Positions 44,610 to 55,889 of a DNA stretch of 64,000 nt are shown here, one piece after another. The translations under genes and the position numbers were made by a program. Under the pieces are notes generated by a model. The model was not told the origin of the DNA. It saw nothing but the letters and a program-made list of their open reading frames with translations, and did no database searches. Origin of the DNA: Membranipora membranacea (Eukaryota; Bryozoa; Gymnolaemata; Cheilostomatida; Membraniporidae); contig OU612071.1 in the NCBI GenBank assembly GCA_914767715.1, positions 17,976,948-18,040,947 on the forward strand, in the 5' to 3' direction. The first letter of the stretch is position 1. Every line of letters begins with the position of its first letter.

Positions 44610-46489
44610 CATGCTGCCAAAATTATAATCAGTAATGTCTGTTTTTGCAAGATTTCAAATTCTATAGCCTGTTTTTCATGTCATGCATTTAACTCCATTG
44701 TTATGTGTTCATATAGTAGATGTTGATATTTTCCTTGTGATTTGGTTTCAATCTAATAAGGGATGGGCCTCCTAAATTGAAATCTGAAAATAAAATCTGA
44801 TTTTCTTCTAATATCATTTAATTGTTGACAGCAAAAAGTCTCAGTTGTCAATGATGTAGGCTAATATGTGCCACGTGTTGACTTCACCTGCTCAAATTGT
44901 CACATCTACTTCCTTCATTTTTTCGGTCTAACCCAACAGCAGATAGTAATTTTGTTATTGCTAATTTGATGTAAATCCCCATGTGAATACAGAAGAGATG
45001 GTCTGATTGTATCGTGTAGGAATTTGTTGGCAATATAATCAAGGCCTGTGATTGAAATATTTTTAGATTTGGCACAGGCAAGCCACCATCCTAGCCATAT
45101 ATGTACAATCAAGTTTTATTGCATGTATAGAGATACATCTTGTCTCTCTGTTGACCACTCTGTTCTCAGGGTTCTTGCAACATTGATTTCAGGAGAAATC
45201 GAATCACGGTAATAGCATTGGTTCATTCTCGAGAGCTTTGCATATAGAACAAATTGCAAGTTTCAAGGTGTTTGGGGTAAGTGATTCAACCGGACAAGGT
45301 ATTGTTACACAGGTAGGTTACACTGAGCCCAGTATAGTAGCGGTTAAGCTATTATTCCCTTTATCAGGTTAGCCTAGCATACTCAATCGAACAACAAACA
45401 TATAAATAGATACTAAAGCATGCTGATTGGGAAATGTTTAGGCAGAGAAAGGTGATGATCATCACGAGTTGGTGACACACAGGGGTGTCTTAAACTAGAC
45501 TCGATCCGATAATTTCAGGTTCAAATCCCAGTCACTACCCATGCGATGAGCTCATCATACATAACCCTAGCTTTCCTACCCCTAACGTGTACAGAGGTGC
45601 GCTATATTGATGTGATGAAACTTGTGAGCATATTCTCTTTGCCCCTAAAGGGGCCTTGAATGACAATTAAATTGATCATTTTTTTTAGTATTATTATCTT
45701 CATAATATTGTGTTGTTCTAGCTAGAGAAAGACGTCAACATTTTCAGTTTCTCTCACTGTGATAGTGAAACAGAGAATGCATTGACGCTCCTGCAAAGGA
45801 CGTATATGACAGACAATCAATTCCTGCCAAAATTTATATTAAGCAGGTGTGACTGTACCTTGAGGTCGCGTGATGATGCTAGCATTAGGCTACTAACTAA
45901 TAACATCAGCTGCTGCAAAAAATATTGATATATTAAATTATGTGGTTGCTTTTGTCAGCTGACTCCACATATTCTATGGGTACATCTCTAAATTAATTAC
46001 AAATTTTTAAGGAGACTGCAGCCAATTAGGCAAGATGATTGTTCTTTATTAGGATAGAGGACATAGGGATAATATAACTTTGACAATGTCAGGCACAATC
46101 TGATAATGCTTTATTAGACTGGTGGTTGGATGATTGAGCAGCCAATAAAACTTAGCAGACATAGTGCTGCACCTTATTGAAACCAGCCCCAAGGCTTTTG
46201 CAGATACAGGTTACTGATTGGGTGTTGTATTACTTTCACTAACTGTTAACTGTTGCTGGGAGAAATATCCAGCTTTCGAAAATAACAAAGTTGCCTTGCA
46301 TGCAAAAAACTAGGATAGGAAAATAGAGTTTTGATATAATTTCACATGCGGTCCAAAAAGCCGACCTGAGCAGCATCGTTCAAAAAATGCTGTGTAATAT
46401 TTTCATCACCAGTATGCGACTGCATTATAAAATTCTTGGAGTCAACTAGGGAGTCTAGACTCTGGGTCATATTCCAGTTCTAGTCTTAA
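44610..46489. other. Intergenic DNA with one SINE-like candidate
   Basis: No gene seen. The interval between the two peptide genes could hold shared regulatory DNA, but nothing specific can be pointed out apart from the separately listed candidate at about 45.46-45.69 kb. Confidence 0.3.
45460..45690 (+). repeat. SINE-like sequence with Pol III B box
   Basis: Contains a consensus B box (GGTTCAAATCCCAG at 45520-45533) preceded at about 60 bases by an A-box-like GAGTTGGTGACAC. It ends in GGGGCCTTGAATGACAATTA followed by a T-rich stretch. There is no second copy in the window to prove repetition. Confidence 0.4.
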
Positions 46490-46866
46490 AGGGCAACCAA
46501 GGTTTCAAACAACTTCCCATTGATGGCTATTGATTGATAGCAGATTGCACCTTCTGCATGGGGAAAAAGACAAAATATAATTCGGCTGATTATTCAGCCA
46601 GAATTCTTGTGAAACATTTCTTCCATCAGGTACTCAAACCCAGCTAAAAGAGAATGCCATAGAGCAGTTTCCTGTTCCTGTTATTATTTAGCCTGTGCTC
46701 TATAATTATTACAGCAAAGTCTTGGAACCTCCCCTAAACTGAAGTGTTACCCAGCTTAGAGTCAGCAACTACTTTGAGTTTTGCATCGCGTAATGCACAA
46801 AGCTGATGCTGCCCAGCACATTATTTGCTACCCATTAATGCATTGCTGCGAAACCTTGGTTGCCCT
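46490..46866. mobile_element. TTAA-flanked MITE, 377-bp copy
   Basis: Bounded by TTAA (46486-46489, 46867-46870) with inverted ends AGGGCAACCAAGGTTTC on both sides (perfect over 17 bp). Subterminal sequences differ: CAAACAACTTC at the left, GCAGCAATGCATTAATG at the right. Both are shared with the short copy at 41 kb. It is non-coding. Confidence 0.85.
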
Positions 46867-47259
46867 TTAACGAAATGCATCTCTCAATATTTTATGCGTG
46901 TCATTCTTATCTTGTTGGTAAATGGCAGGATAGAAAACTTGAAGACTGCACATGAGTGATGCACTAAAATTTTCAAAAAGCATGTAAGATAATAGTCTGG
47001 TATTCAGACCTACAATGAGGCCTTGTCTGTATCATTGGTGGTGTTGGATATTGCTTCTGTATATGAGCATATAGTGATATTTACCAAAATTCTATTTTCC
47101 GTACACCAATTTTCTTTCAGGTGAACATCACTATTACATGAATGATTAAGTTTATCGATGTGATCAGATCTTGACACGAACACTGTAATATTGGCATAGG
47201 CAAATACAATAGGTTGTCATGTGTATGGGAGAAAATTGATGACATATATGAAGAATCAA
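46867..47259. other. Intergenic DNA, no gene seen
   Basis: Nothing recognised. Confidence 0.3.
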
Positions 47260-48000
47260 CTCAGTGTAAATTTCTAATGGAAGAATTTTAAGCTACCTGC
47301 ACCTTGTTTTGTGGATAGAAATCGTGTCTCATCTGATAAGAAAGATTTTATTGGAGAGCCGTACATTATCAATTTTCTTAGATGAATTTTATGGTCGCCG
47401 CAGTCAAAAGCTTCTTTGCAATCCAAGAACATCATAGCCAAAAACTGACCATCTGATCTTGCTGATAAAAAGTCAGAAAAGAGTTTGTGCAGGGAAATCC
47501 TTGTCTAAATCAACTTTGAAACTTGTGAAGAAGTTTGTTTGAGGTGAATTATTTTTGAATTTCAGATAGTACATGAAGTATTGATATAGAGCTATAATTC
47601 GATAGATATTTGATATCTCAACCCTAATGAATAGGAGTTACTCTAGCAGTTTTCTTTGTGAAGGAAATACACCCTCTATTAATGCTTTATTAAAGCAGAA
47701 ATGACAGGTGACGAAATGCTCCCAAGTTCTCTGAAGGTTTGAGAATTTTTTGAAAATTGATTTTTGATTTTGAAGTTGCCCCTCAACCATAGACTTCAAG
47801 TCAGCAGTTGGAGGCAGTAAATTTAGAAATGCTAACAAATCTAAAATAAACTAGTATTATGATGCATTTATGGATGAGGCTCTGTTTTTTTGTTGCGCAT
47901 CCTTCATGCACTTTCCCTCGTCAGCTAATTTGCTTTTACTTTCTACAGAGGAGATAAACTCTGGTAATATCCCATCAGGGCCCTAAAATTCATTAAGTCA
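47260..48000 (-). mobile_element. LINE reverse-transcriptase remnant
   Basis: On the minus strand: a proline/glycine-rich DGI-like motif near 47970, EGVFPSQRKL (the EGVFP(S)xWK region before the RT core) near 47660, and MFLDCKEAFDCGDHKIH with LRKLIMYGSPIKSF near 47310-47430, corresponding to the (L)D(F/L)xKAFDxVDH motif. The frames are scattered with stops and shifts. It is an old non-LTR element; the clade is not determined. Confidence 0.6.
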
Positions 48001-50308
48001 CTGATATACTACTACGACCAGTTGCCTTCTTCTCAGAATTGGAGTAAAGCATGTCAATTGAGAAGAAGTTTTGGTGGTCACTGGTTTAATAATTTCATAT
48101 TACTGAGAAACTTAAACTTCAATTCATCAGGGGATAAACCATCATCATTGATCATCGGTTAAATTTTAGTTTTAGTGATTCCTAAATTTTCCCGAACATG
48201 TTCGTTTTGGTTTGATACAAAGTTACAAATGTCTTCTTAATACAATTTGTAACTGTATTTGTACGCAAGACTAAAGAACTGTTTTTTGTACTTGGGTTTA
48301 CTTTTATACTCAGGCATGCTATTTGTCAAAGTCTGTAAGATGTTCAAATTGCATGGCGTTATGTATGAAGAGAACAAGACCACCACCGTAGCCATATCCA
48401 CAATCCCCAAGTAAACTGACAACCTGGCATCGCATTAAGAACCACACCGTGATGATGCTCATTTAAAAATGATTATTTTTAGTTAATCCTAGCATTGAAA
48501 ATTTAAGTGGGCGCAAAATCGGTCTTACATCCTCTATTTTGCTGGTAATTCCGCAAACATTGAAAAATGAAAATTTAGAATACATCATCTTATTTGCTCA
48601 AAGTTACATTTATCACTTTGTGATTGCAGGTAAATGACATTTTATTTGAAAAAAAGAAATGTTCATGATATTTGCACTCGATTTCCAACATTAATTGCAT
48701 GGGTTTCGTATCCTTAAAAGTTTTTTCTGAGATCGCATCTAGGTATAGCATTTTTATGTCATTAATCTCGATGCTGTCATCAGCATCCAATGACACACCC
48801 TTTAGCAAACCCATATTCTCCGACAGGGACTTTGGGTCGATTATTTCACTCATACTTGATCCTCCGAATAGATCTATATTTCATTTACTTAAGGTGTTGT
48901 TCTTAGTTAGGCTTGCTTTTTTTTTATTATAACTTTGGGTTCAGTTGTATTAAAGACAAAAACATCTTGTAATTTTTTCATAATATTATGATGATTGATC
49001 CAAAGGATTTGTAGAGTGTATATTGCGCCCTGGTCATAGTTACTGTGAGTGTTGGAGTCCTTCTTAATTTCTATTACAATATTGACTATAGGCCTGAAAT
49101 TGTTGTCTTTGGTTTCTTCATTTGGGGTTTGTGTTCTTGTGTTGGATCAATTTTTGCTGTTTGTTTAGGAAGTTGATAGCTAGTATAACTTGATGATCAT
49201 AGTTAGCCTAGTGTTGTGCTGATGCTGTCTGGTTGCTCGGAGTAAGATTTTCGTATGATGTGAATTCCAATTTATCTGCTTAATTGCATCAGGCTGCTCA
49301 ATCCGCAAACAACCAGTTTTTGTTTGACATTGTCGAGGTTATTTCCTTAATTCCTCATACCAAATAAACAACAACCATGTGATCAACTGGCAGCAGTCTG
49401 ATAACATGAAATTCCCAGATCTATCAGCCAATATTTTCAGGCACCCTATCTCCTTTTGGCTGTTTTTGAGGATAACTGGGCACCAATTAATCACATTTTT
49501 CCTTGTTCTGTGGTTAGGTCTCTAGTAACAATGCAGATATTCATCTGCTCTGCCCAGGGTTGTTGTGTTGTGAGAATCAGGAAATGAGGAAATAACCTTG
49601 ACAATATCAAAAGAAACTGGATAATGCTTGATCTGACTGATTGTTTACTGAGTGGGTTGCTGAATTGTGTATACACACAGAAAAAAGTTAGAATTTAAAT
49701 AACACTAATTAAATATCAAAAGGCATATAAGAGGTGAATGAAGTAGATGTTGATTCCAAGATAGTTCCCCCCACTTCACCCTTAAAATCAATCAGTTTTT
49801 TTACTCTCAGATCATCTTCTGCCAGCTGTATCAAAAGACAGTCGATATTCTCAGAGTATCAAATCTCAGCTGATCGTACTTCAATTAACAGGTTATTTTA
49901 GAATCAAAATAATCCATTGCAAGGGTTAAGTGGGGCAATATCTTAGAATCAAAACAACGCTATTTTCTTTCTGTGTGTTGTCATCATCACCTAACTTAGC
50001 AGCTTAACTAATTTGGTGAGAGCTTGCACACACAGAACAATGAGGGATTCTGTATTCTATTTGCACACTTAACAAGATCAAACTGGACAAGACAATATTA
50101 ATTATCATACAGGGCCATGGCAGAAGGCCTAGCTTCAATTGAGGTTGGGAGAGCTGCACAGTGATTTTGTGCATGTCAACACACTTTTAAACCTCATCGA
50201 CACCTACCAAGCAAAATCTAAATGAACTGTAAATATTTACAATCAAGGAGGGTACAATCTGCTTTCATTAAATATAAATAATGTGTAAATAAAAATAATT
50301 GATATTGT
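48001..50308. other. Intergenic DNA, one unassigned minus frame
   Basis: A minus frame of 87 codons at 48590-48853 (IDPKSLSENMGLLKGVSLDA, then EINDIKMLYLDAI) has protein-like composition. No acceptor, donor or known domain supports it. It might be a further piece of the LINE upstream of the RT remnant. Nothing else was seen. Confidence 0.3.
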
Positions 50309-50869
50309 AGGGGCGTTTTGAGTTCATTACTGAACTCCAGATTTGCGCAAAATTTTTTGATCTTGGGTAGGCAAGTAAAAACCTGGGGTAGAAAATATCT
50401 AGGGTTGAGCCCGACTGATCTGGGGTTGAATTCCAACTATGTAAAATAAGAAGAGGTTCTTTTTCCTCACCTCACAAACCCCCCTCAGCCAGTATGGTAA
50501 GGTGGCCTTTGCTCTAGAGGCAGTCAAGGGCCAACTAGCAATGTGTAGTGACAAGTATTTAGTATGTTATTCGGACGACCATAGACTTTCACCTCTAAAT
50601 TGTATAACATTACACCAATCAACAACCTTAGAGTTCTACTATAGCCAACTAAACATGTTTATAGTCTGGTAACCTAGTAATAACAAGATGGCCGCGCCCA
50701 CAAGCTCATTCACGGTCATACATGAGTGGTGAGTTTGAGCATATTTTTAGCTTGTTATAATTCTCAACTCTAGATTTTCTTTCTAAACCCCAGACCTAAT
50801 CAACCCCCAAAAATCTGGGGTTATAAATTCAACCCCAGGGAGGTCTGGGGTCGGGGGTACTACGCCCCT
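50309..50869. mobile_element. MITE-like element with AGGGGCGT ends
   Basis: 561 bp beginning AGGGGCGT and ending ACGCCCCT. Subterminal DNA on both sides is rich in CTGGGGT/ACCCCAG motifs in inverted arrangement. The flanks GATATTGT and GGTATGTA match only partly, so an 8-bp hAT-type duplication is possible but degraded. Confidence 0.55.
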
Positions 50870-52229
50870 GGTATGTAGTGACATTGAGTTGTTACTAGAA
50901 TTTGCTCCTGTAGCGAGAGTTTCAATCATCAGGTTTATTCAACACATACGATGCCCGTTGCCGTGTTCAGAAGCTAAAACAGTTCTATTGGCCAGCTGTG
51001 TCAGTAGAGGATGAAATGCATTTCTCTTCCTCAAGTGAAAGATAATTTACAGGCAGCTGATTAGGGTTCTGTCATGAGGATTAACAGTGGATTATCTATT
51101 CCATGTTTGAACCGATCTACAGGCACCTTGATTAGAATATGATGAGATAGATCATATTGAACAAATTCCCAAAGACCTTTTTCTCCATGCATTCTTAAAA
51201 ATATTGTCCATTCTCAGCCCCTAAGAGCTAATCCTAATTGATTTATGTTTTATGGCTTCAGGCGACATAAGGGAAATAAAAATGAGTATTGATATCAAAG
51301 TATTGGTTAGCGTTATATTCACATGTAGACCATCACTGTGTGACAGCTGACATAAACATCCTACTGCAAAGCAGACCAATGAACCATTTGATCATCTACT
51401 TTTCATTTCCTTGTTTGTCCAATAAACTGCAGATATTTGCCTAAAAAGGAGATTTTCTTATTATAAGCCATCATAACACAGTAAGGAAAAATCCAAACCA
51501 CTGCAGACAAATTAACAAATAAATGCATTGCCCGCGATCATGCAGCACTGCTGATTTTGTTGGGTCCAGAAGACTACAAGCAAGATCAGTAATACCCAAA
51601 CAGCTAGTGTGAAACACAAGGAGATGATCCTTCAATAATGATAGATGCGGCTAAATAACTGCTAAAGACAATTTTCCTCATGACATTTTTGTTAGGTACA
51701 GCATTAGTTAAACAGCTTTTTGCTAATATTTTAGTATTAGAGAACGCAGCAATGCTTACATATTCTACAGATCCGTTTGATTGTTGACTGCAACCTGACA
51801 TTCGTCTCCTTCCCACAATCAGAGATTGCTGAAGTATGAAATCTGTTGAATGGTCAATCAAGCTCCCTACGAGACCGATTATCTCTAATTATCAAAGATT
51901 TGGCCTCATTCAAAACTGCAAACTGGAAAGTCTAACTAAATCTCCTAATGTAACATTCCCCAGTTGAAATTGTGCTCAGATGTGATTTACCAAGCTTGAT
52001 GGACATCCCCTCCACAACCATAACAGCTAGTAATGTGGCAGAATCATAATATTTGTAGATTTATTTTAATTTAAATTTCCTCGATTGTTCAGCAGTTGCA
52101 ACAACTGCTGCTGTATTACTACTATGACAATATTCCATTACTTGATGGCTATTTAGCACCACCAGACTGCCTGCATCCATATGATGATTTATAGTTAAAC
52201 CACAATACAAGGAAAACTGTTGTTGTCGA
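50870..52229. other. Intergenic DNA, no gene seen
   Basis: Minus frames at 51604-51861 and 52061-52333 show no domain; the latter overlaps the promoter of the next gene and is rejected. Confidence 0.35.
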
Positions 52230-52377
52230 GGTGAAATGACGCTGTCATCGTTATCTTGACAGGCAAAATTGTTATCAAAACTTCCTTGTATTTTAAGTAT
52301 AAAAGGCAGCAGCTCACTCAGAACAGACCACACAGTGTTGTACAGAGTGACTTGAAAGTTTCAATACTCTCATCATC
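52230..52377 (+). promoter_or_regulatory. TATA promoter of paralogous secreted-peptide gene
   Basis: TATAAAA at 52298-52304 in GTATAAAAGGCAGCAGCTC, 74 bases before the end of the 5' UTR. Near-identical to the promoter at 44.45-44.6 kb, including CTTCCTTGTATTTTAAG before the TATA box and CACTCAGAACAGACCA after it. Confidence 0.8.
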
Positions 52378-52956
52378 ATGGAGATATTAAGAATATTCTA
52401 TATCACTTTCTTTGCTTTACATGTTGTGAGCTATGTTCACTCATGGTACCATATATCTAGGTGAGTGAAATTGAATCGAGCGAGGTGCGAGGCGATATTT
52501 TCACTTCCTTATGGAATGATTAATGTTTATCCATCAAATCATTAGTTTGGTCAATACCTTGGCTTGTGTGATTATTGATTTATTAAATGTATTAATTTAT
52601 TTTTATAAGATTTTACAAGTTTGTGCCATTATTTATTTTAATCATTGAAATGATGTTGTGACCTATTTATTTTGTTTTTTTAGGAGGACCACTCAGAGTC
52701 CATTTCCTACGTAAGTAAATTATTGCATATCAGCTATTCATGAGATGTATTTCAACTAAAAAGTAAAATTCTTTCTGTGAAATAAGTTCAATCAAGTATA
52801 TCTGTACATTTCTTGCAACAACACATAGTCAAAGTGAAATCCCCTTATATATTTAAATTCCAACGACAATAACAATAATCATATTTATTTCATGTTGACA
52901 GGAGGTATACGTTTCCCCCTTTCGAGCGTACAACTGAGGAACCTTGGGAATGGTAA
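52378..52956 (+). CDS. Small secreted peptide, paralogue with diverged mature part
   Basis: Exons 52378-52460 (phase 2), 52684-52710 (phase 2) and 52902-52956 join in phase to 54 residues. The signal peptide, beginning MEILRIFYITFFAL, matches the 43.6-44.4 kb gene at 13 of these 14 residues. The intron phases are the same. The predicted mature part is unrelated: WYHIS, an RR site, then TTQSPFPTRYTFPPFERTTEEPW and a final EW given here by its ends only; it has no Cys and no Gly amidation signal. It may be a second hormone-like or defence-like peptide. The mature product is short, proline/threonine/aromatic-rich and acidic at its C terminus. All splice sites are canonical (GTGAGT, GTAAGT; TTTTTTTAG, GACAG). 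Confidence 0.75.
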
Positions 52957-53459
52957 TCTAACAAAATCACAATCAGGCCGCTTTGGTTATACCTACAGAT
53001 CCGGAAAGAAACCATAGAATTATATTTCTATGATGAATACTAATGACTATTTCTTAATTGCCTGCATGCAATGATTATTATCAATACGAAAAATCATTCT
53101 GTGTAATTTTTTTTAAGGTGACCCCCTAATCAATAATTCTTTATAATTTTAAAGCTTCTAATTTCTTTAAAAGTCCTCCATAGAATAAAGAACCTGTCCC
53201 ATAAGAAGATAATTGTCCAATTATGAATTAATTAGTATAGAAAGATCAGGGATTTGGGACAACAACGTCTATATGAACACGAAGTATAGGATATAACTCC
53301 CAAATGTGAATAACATCACAACCTTTGTTGATTTATTCAGACATGATGTTAACAGGTTTATATTGATGCAGGACCGAAAACGTCTATGAGCGTATATTGT
53401 GCGAAAAAAAGTACTGCACTAAGAACTAGCCTCGCCTAAATCTGGCTTAGGGATTCTTA

Positions 53460-53535
53460 ATCTTCCTAAGAAAGAAGCTCATAGCACAACATTGCATTTC
53501 AGCAACAAGCCAAAATTTTTTGCTTCTATTGTCTC
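53460..53535 (-). pseudogene. Fossil of amidated-peptide exon 3
   Basis: On the minus strand AATTTTGGCTTGTTG, about 20 inserted bases, then CTATGAGCTTCTTTCTTAGG. This aligns with AATTTTGGTTTGTCG and CCTATGAGCTTTTCCTTCGG of the 43.6 kb gene (peptide NFGLSPMSFSFG). It is frame-shifted, and the Gly-Lys-Lys-Arg site is not kept. It lies 0.5 kb after the paralogue. Confidence 0.45.
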
Positions 53536-55889
53536 ACAAGTTTTTGGAGTTATTCCATAGAAACTACCCTTATATCATGCAGACATAACAACTATGTGAC
53601 AACATGATATTGTGCTGCAAAACCTGGGTTGATATGAATAAGTGGTTGTGAGGTACCTAAGCCAGATGATCCCAGTTATTGGCAGCTCCCATTCCTTTGC
53701 ATTTGCACCAATGGCTGAAGTTTTTAAGTTGCAATCATAATCATTAGAAGTGGGTTTGAATGAAATGAAGGGTTTGAAATGTTCTAGATAAGGAATACCT
53801 GCAATGAGAATGAAAAATCATGGAAATCTGACCAGTAGTTGGAGTAATACCCCCGTTATGAATTTTCTTCTCACTCTCATCCATTACTTTCATACATTTT
53901 GTCATCAAATAGGTTAAATGAAATTAAAATTTTGGCATGCCAATTGCATGATCACCACAATAATATGTCTAATCACACATTAGACCCTGCATTATACACA
54001 AAATACAGACGCTCCTCAAAACAGTATAATTGGCTTTGAAGTCTTACTTTCAAAAAACAACTGAAGTGTCTTGGACTCCCAGGACTTTTCCATTAGCCAG
54101 TCAAGGCAAGACACGTCAGCTGCAAATTTGTTTTTTTCTCACATCGTTAATGTGGTTCTGCCATATTATTAGTTGTAAAAAATCCATTCTTTAAAACCCT
54201 TGAAATTTATGCATCCAGTGTTAAGATCCTCGGTGAGGCCATCTGTTTTATATGCAACACAAACAGAACTATTTTGTGAGGCTGAGCTGAAAAATCAGGA
54301 TATTTAGACCCGGATTTGGACTCAGACTTATACTTAGACTTAGACTTAGACTCATACTCAGACTTATGCTTAATTTACACAAGTTATACCCATATTTAAC
54401 CATCCAATTCTTTCCGAATTCAGCCAACATGAAAGTCCTATCCCATTATTGTATAATGACAATATTTAAATCAGCTGTTTTCAAACACTGGAATGTAATG
54501 TTATGTCAAATGACATATCAGGTGTCAGTGGCGGAATCATATGAGATGAATGGAACATGTGTGCAGCTTTATGAGGGTATAAGCAAATAAGTATAGGGTA
54601 AATTAGCCATCTTTTATAAAGCAAGGCCAGAGGACATGACACAACTACAACTTTTCAAATTCTGCAATATTACTGCCAACACAATCATACTTATCCCCAT
54701 GTCAGAAAAGGCAAAACCTAACATGAGATCACCGGGTTTTGAAAATATTTACATGTGACACAGTAGTTATTAGGGAACCTATTTAGAGGCAAACATAGTA
54801 TATTAAAGAGTCTCTAAAACTGTCCTTTTTTTCAATTGACCACAGGACAGAACATGGACATGATAATTTTAATGATATAAATTTCCTGTGACATATTCTT
54901 TAATTGGTAAACACCAATTTCAAGCATCTTATAGCCATAACTATTTCATAGTGTCATCAATATATTCTGAAAATGTCTCTCATACTGCAGTAGGAGAGGT
55001 ATTTTTCGATGGTCCTCATCTAACATATTTTGCCAGTCGCTTAATTATTTTAAATATTCAATTTTAATTACTTTCAGGTTGCCTTAGAGTAATATTTCTT
55101 TGAGGTAAACTGCAATAATAAAAGCAAGTTTCGGTATGACATAGAAAATCAAAACATGCAGTCTGCATTTTACTGTGATTATACAGTATCAATCTCAGCT
55201 TTTTGAGTTAGGTTGATTAATAGTAGTTGTACAGTACAGATCATAAACAATTGTAACATATGGATTTTACAAAGGTTAATATGTGTAAACTACAACATGT
55301 TGTATAAGGTGTATATTATACTGAAATATTACCCTCAGCTGTTGTGTGTTTGTCACTGCTGTTTCCCGCTCCATAATGTATTAATCCCCTTAATATATTC
55401 TTGTGTTATCATCAATCTTATTCCAAATTTGCATTCGACTATACAAACTAATATAAATATAAGATAACTCAAATACGCAGATGATATGGCTTTGGCTTGT
55501 TCAAATATTACGAGCAGACTGGCTTTTAACAGTGGTACAATTTTGAGAGCAATGTAAATCAGTGAACCTTATTATAAAGTGCTCAAAATGTTTTTTTTTT
55601 GTCTTATTGAATATTCAGCGAATCACTTCATAAATAGATGAAGTGAGACACATAATTTCTACTTACAATATTACATTATGGTTTAAGCAAAACTTTTTTT
55701 GATTGAAACGAACCAGATTCTTTTTATCATATTTTATCATATGATATGTTTAGAAGAGATAGGAAACATCGACCTGGGGTGGTATAATCTGCTATATAAA
55801 GCAGGGTATTAAATATGAATTAATCAATGATTTCGATAATGTAATTGATGAATGTATTACCATCAACATTCGTCATGAGGCGTCTCATG
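53536..55889. other. Intergenic DNA with hexamer microsatellite
   Basis: A (CTTAGA)n/(CTCAGA)n-type hexamer run lies at about 54318-54368. No gene seen; open frames at 54366-54590 and 55213-55467 have no domain. Confidence 0.4.

Noticed and set aside
48590-48853. 87-codon minus frame with protein-like composition
   Set aside because: No homology that I can name and no splice signals; may be LINE debris.
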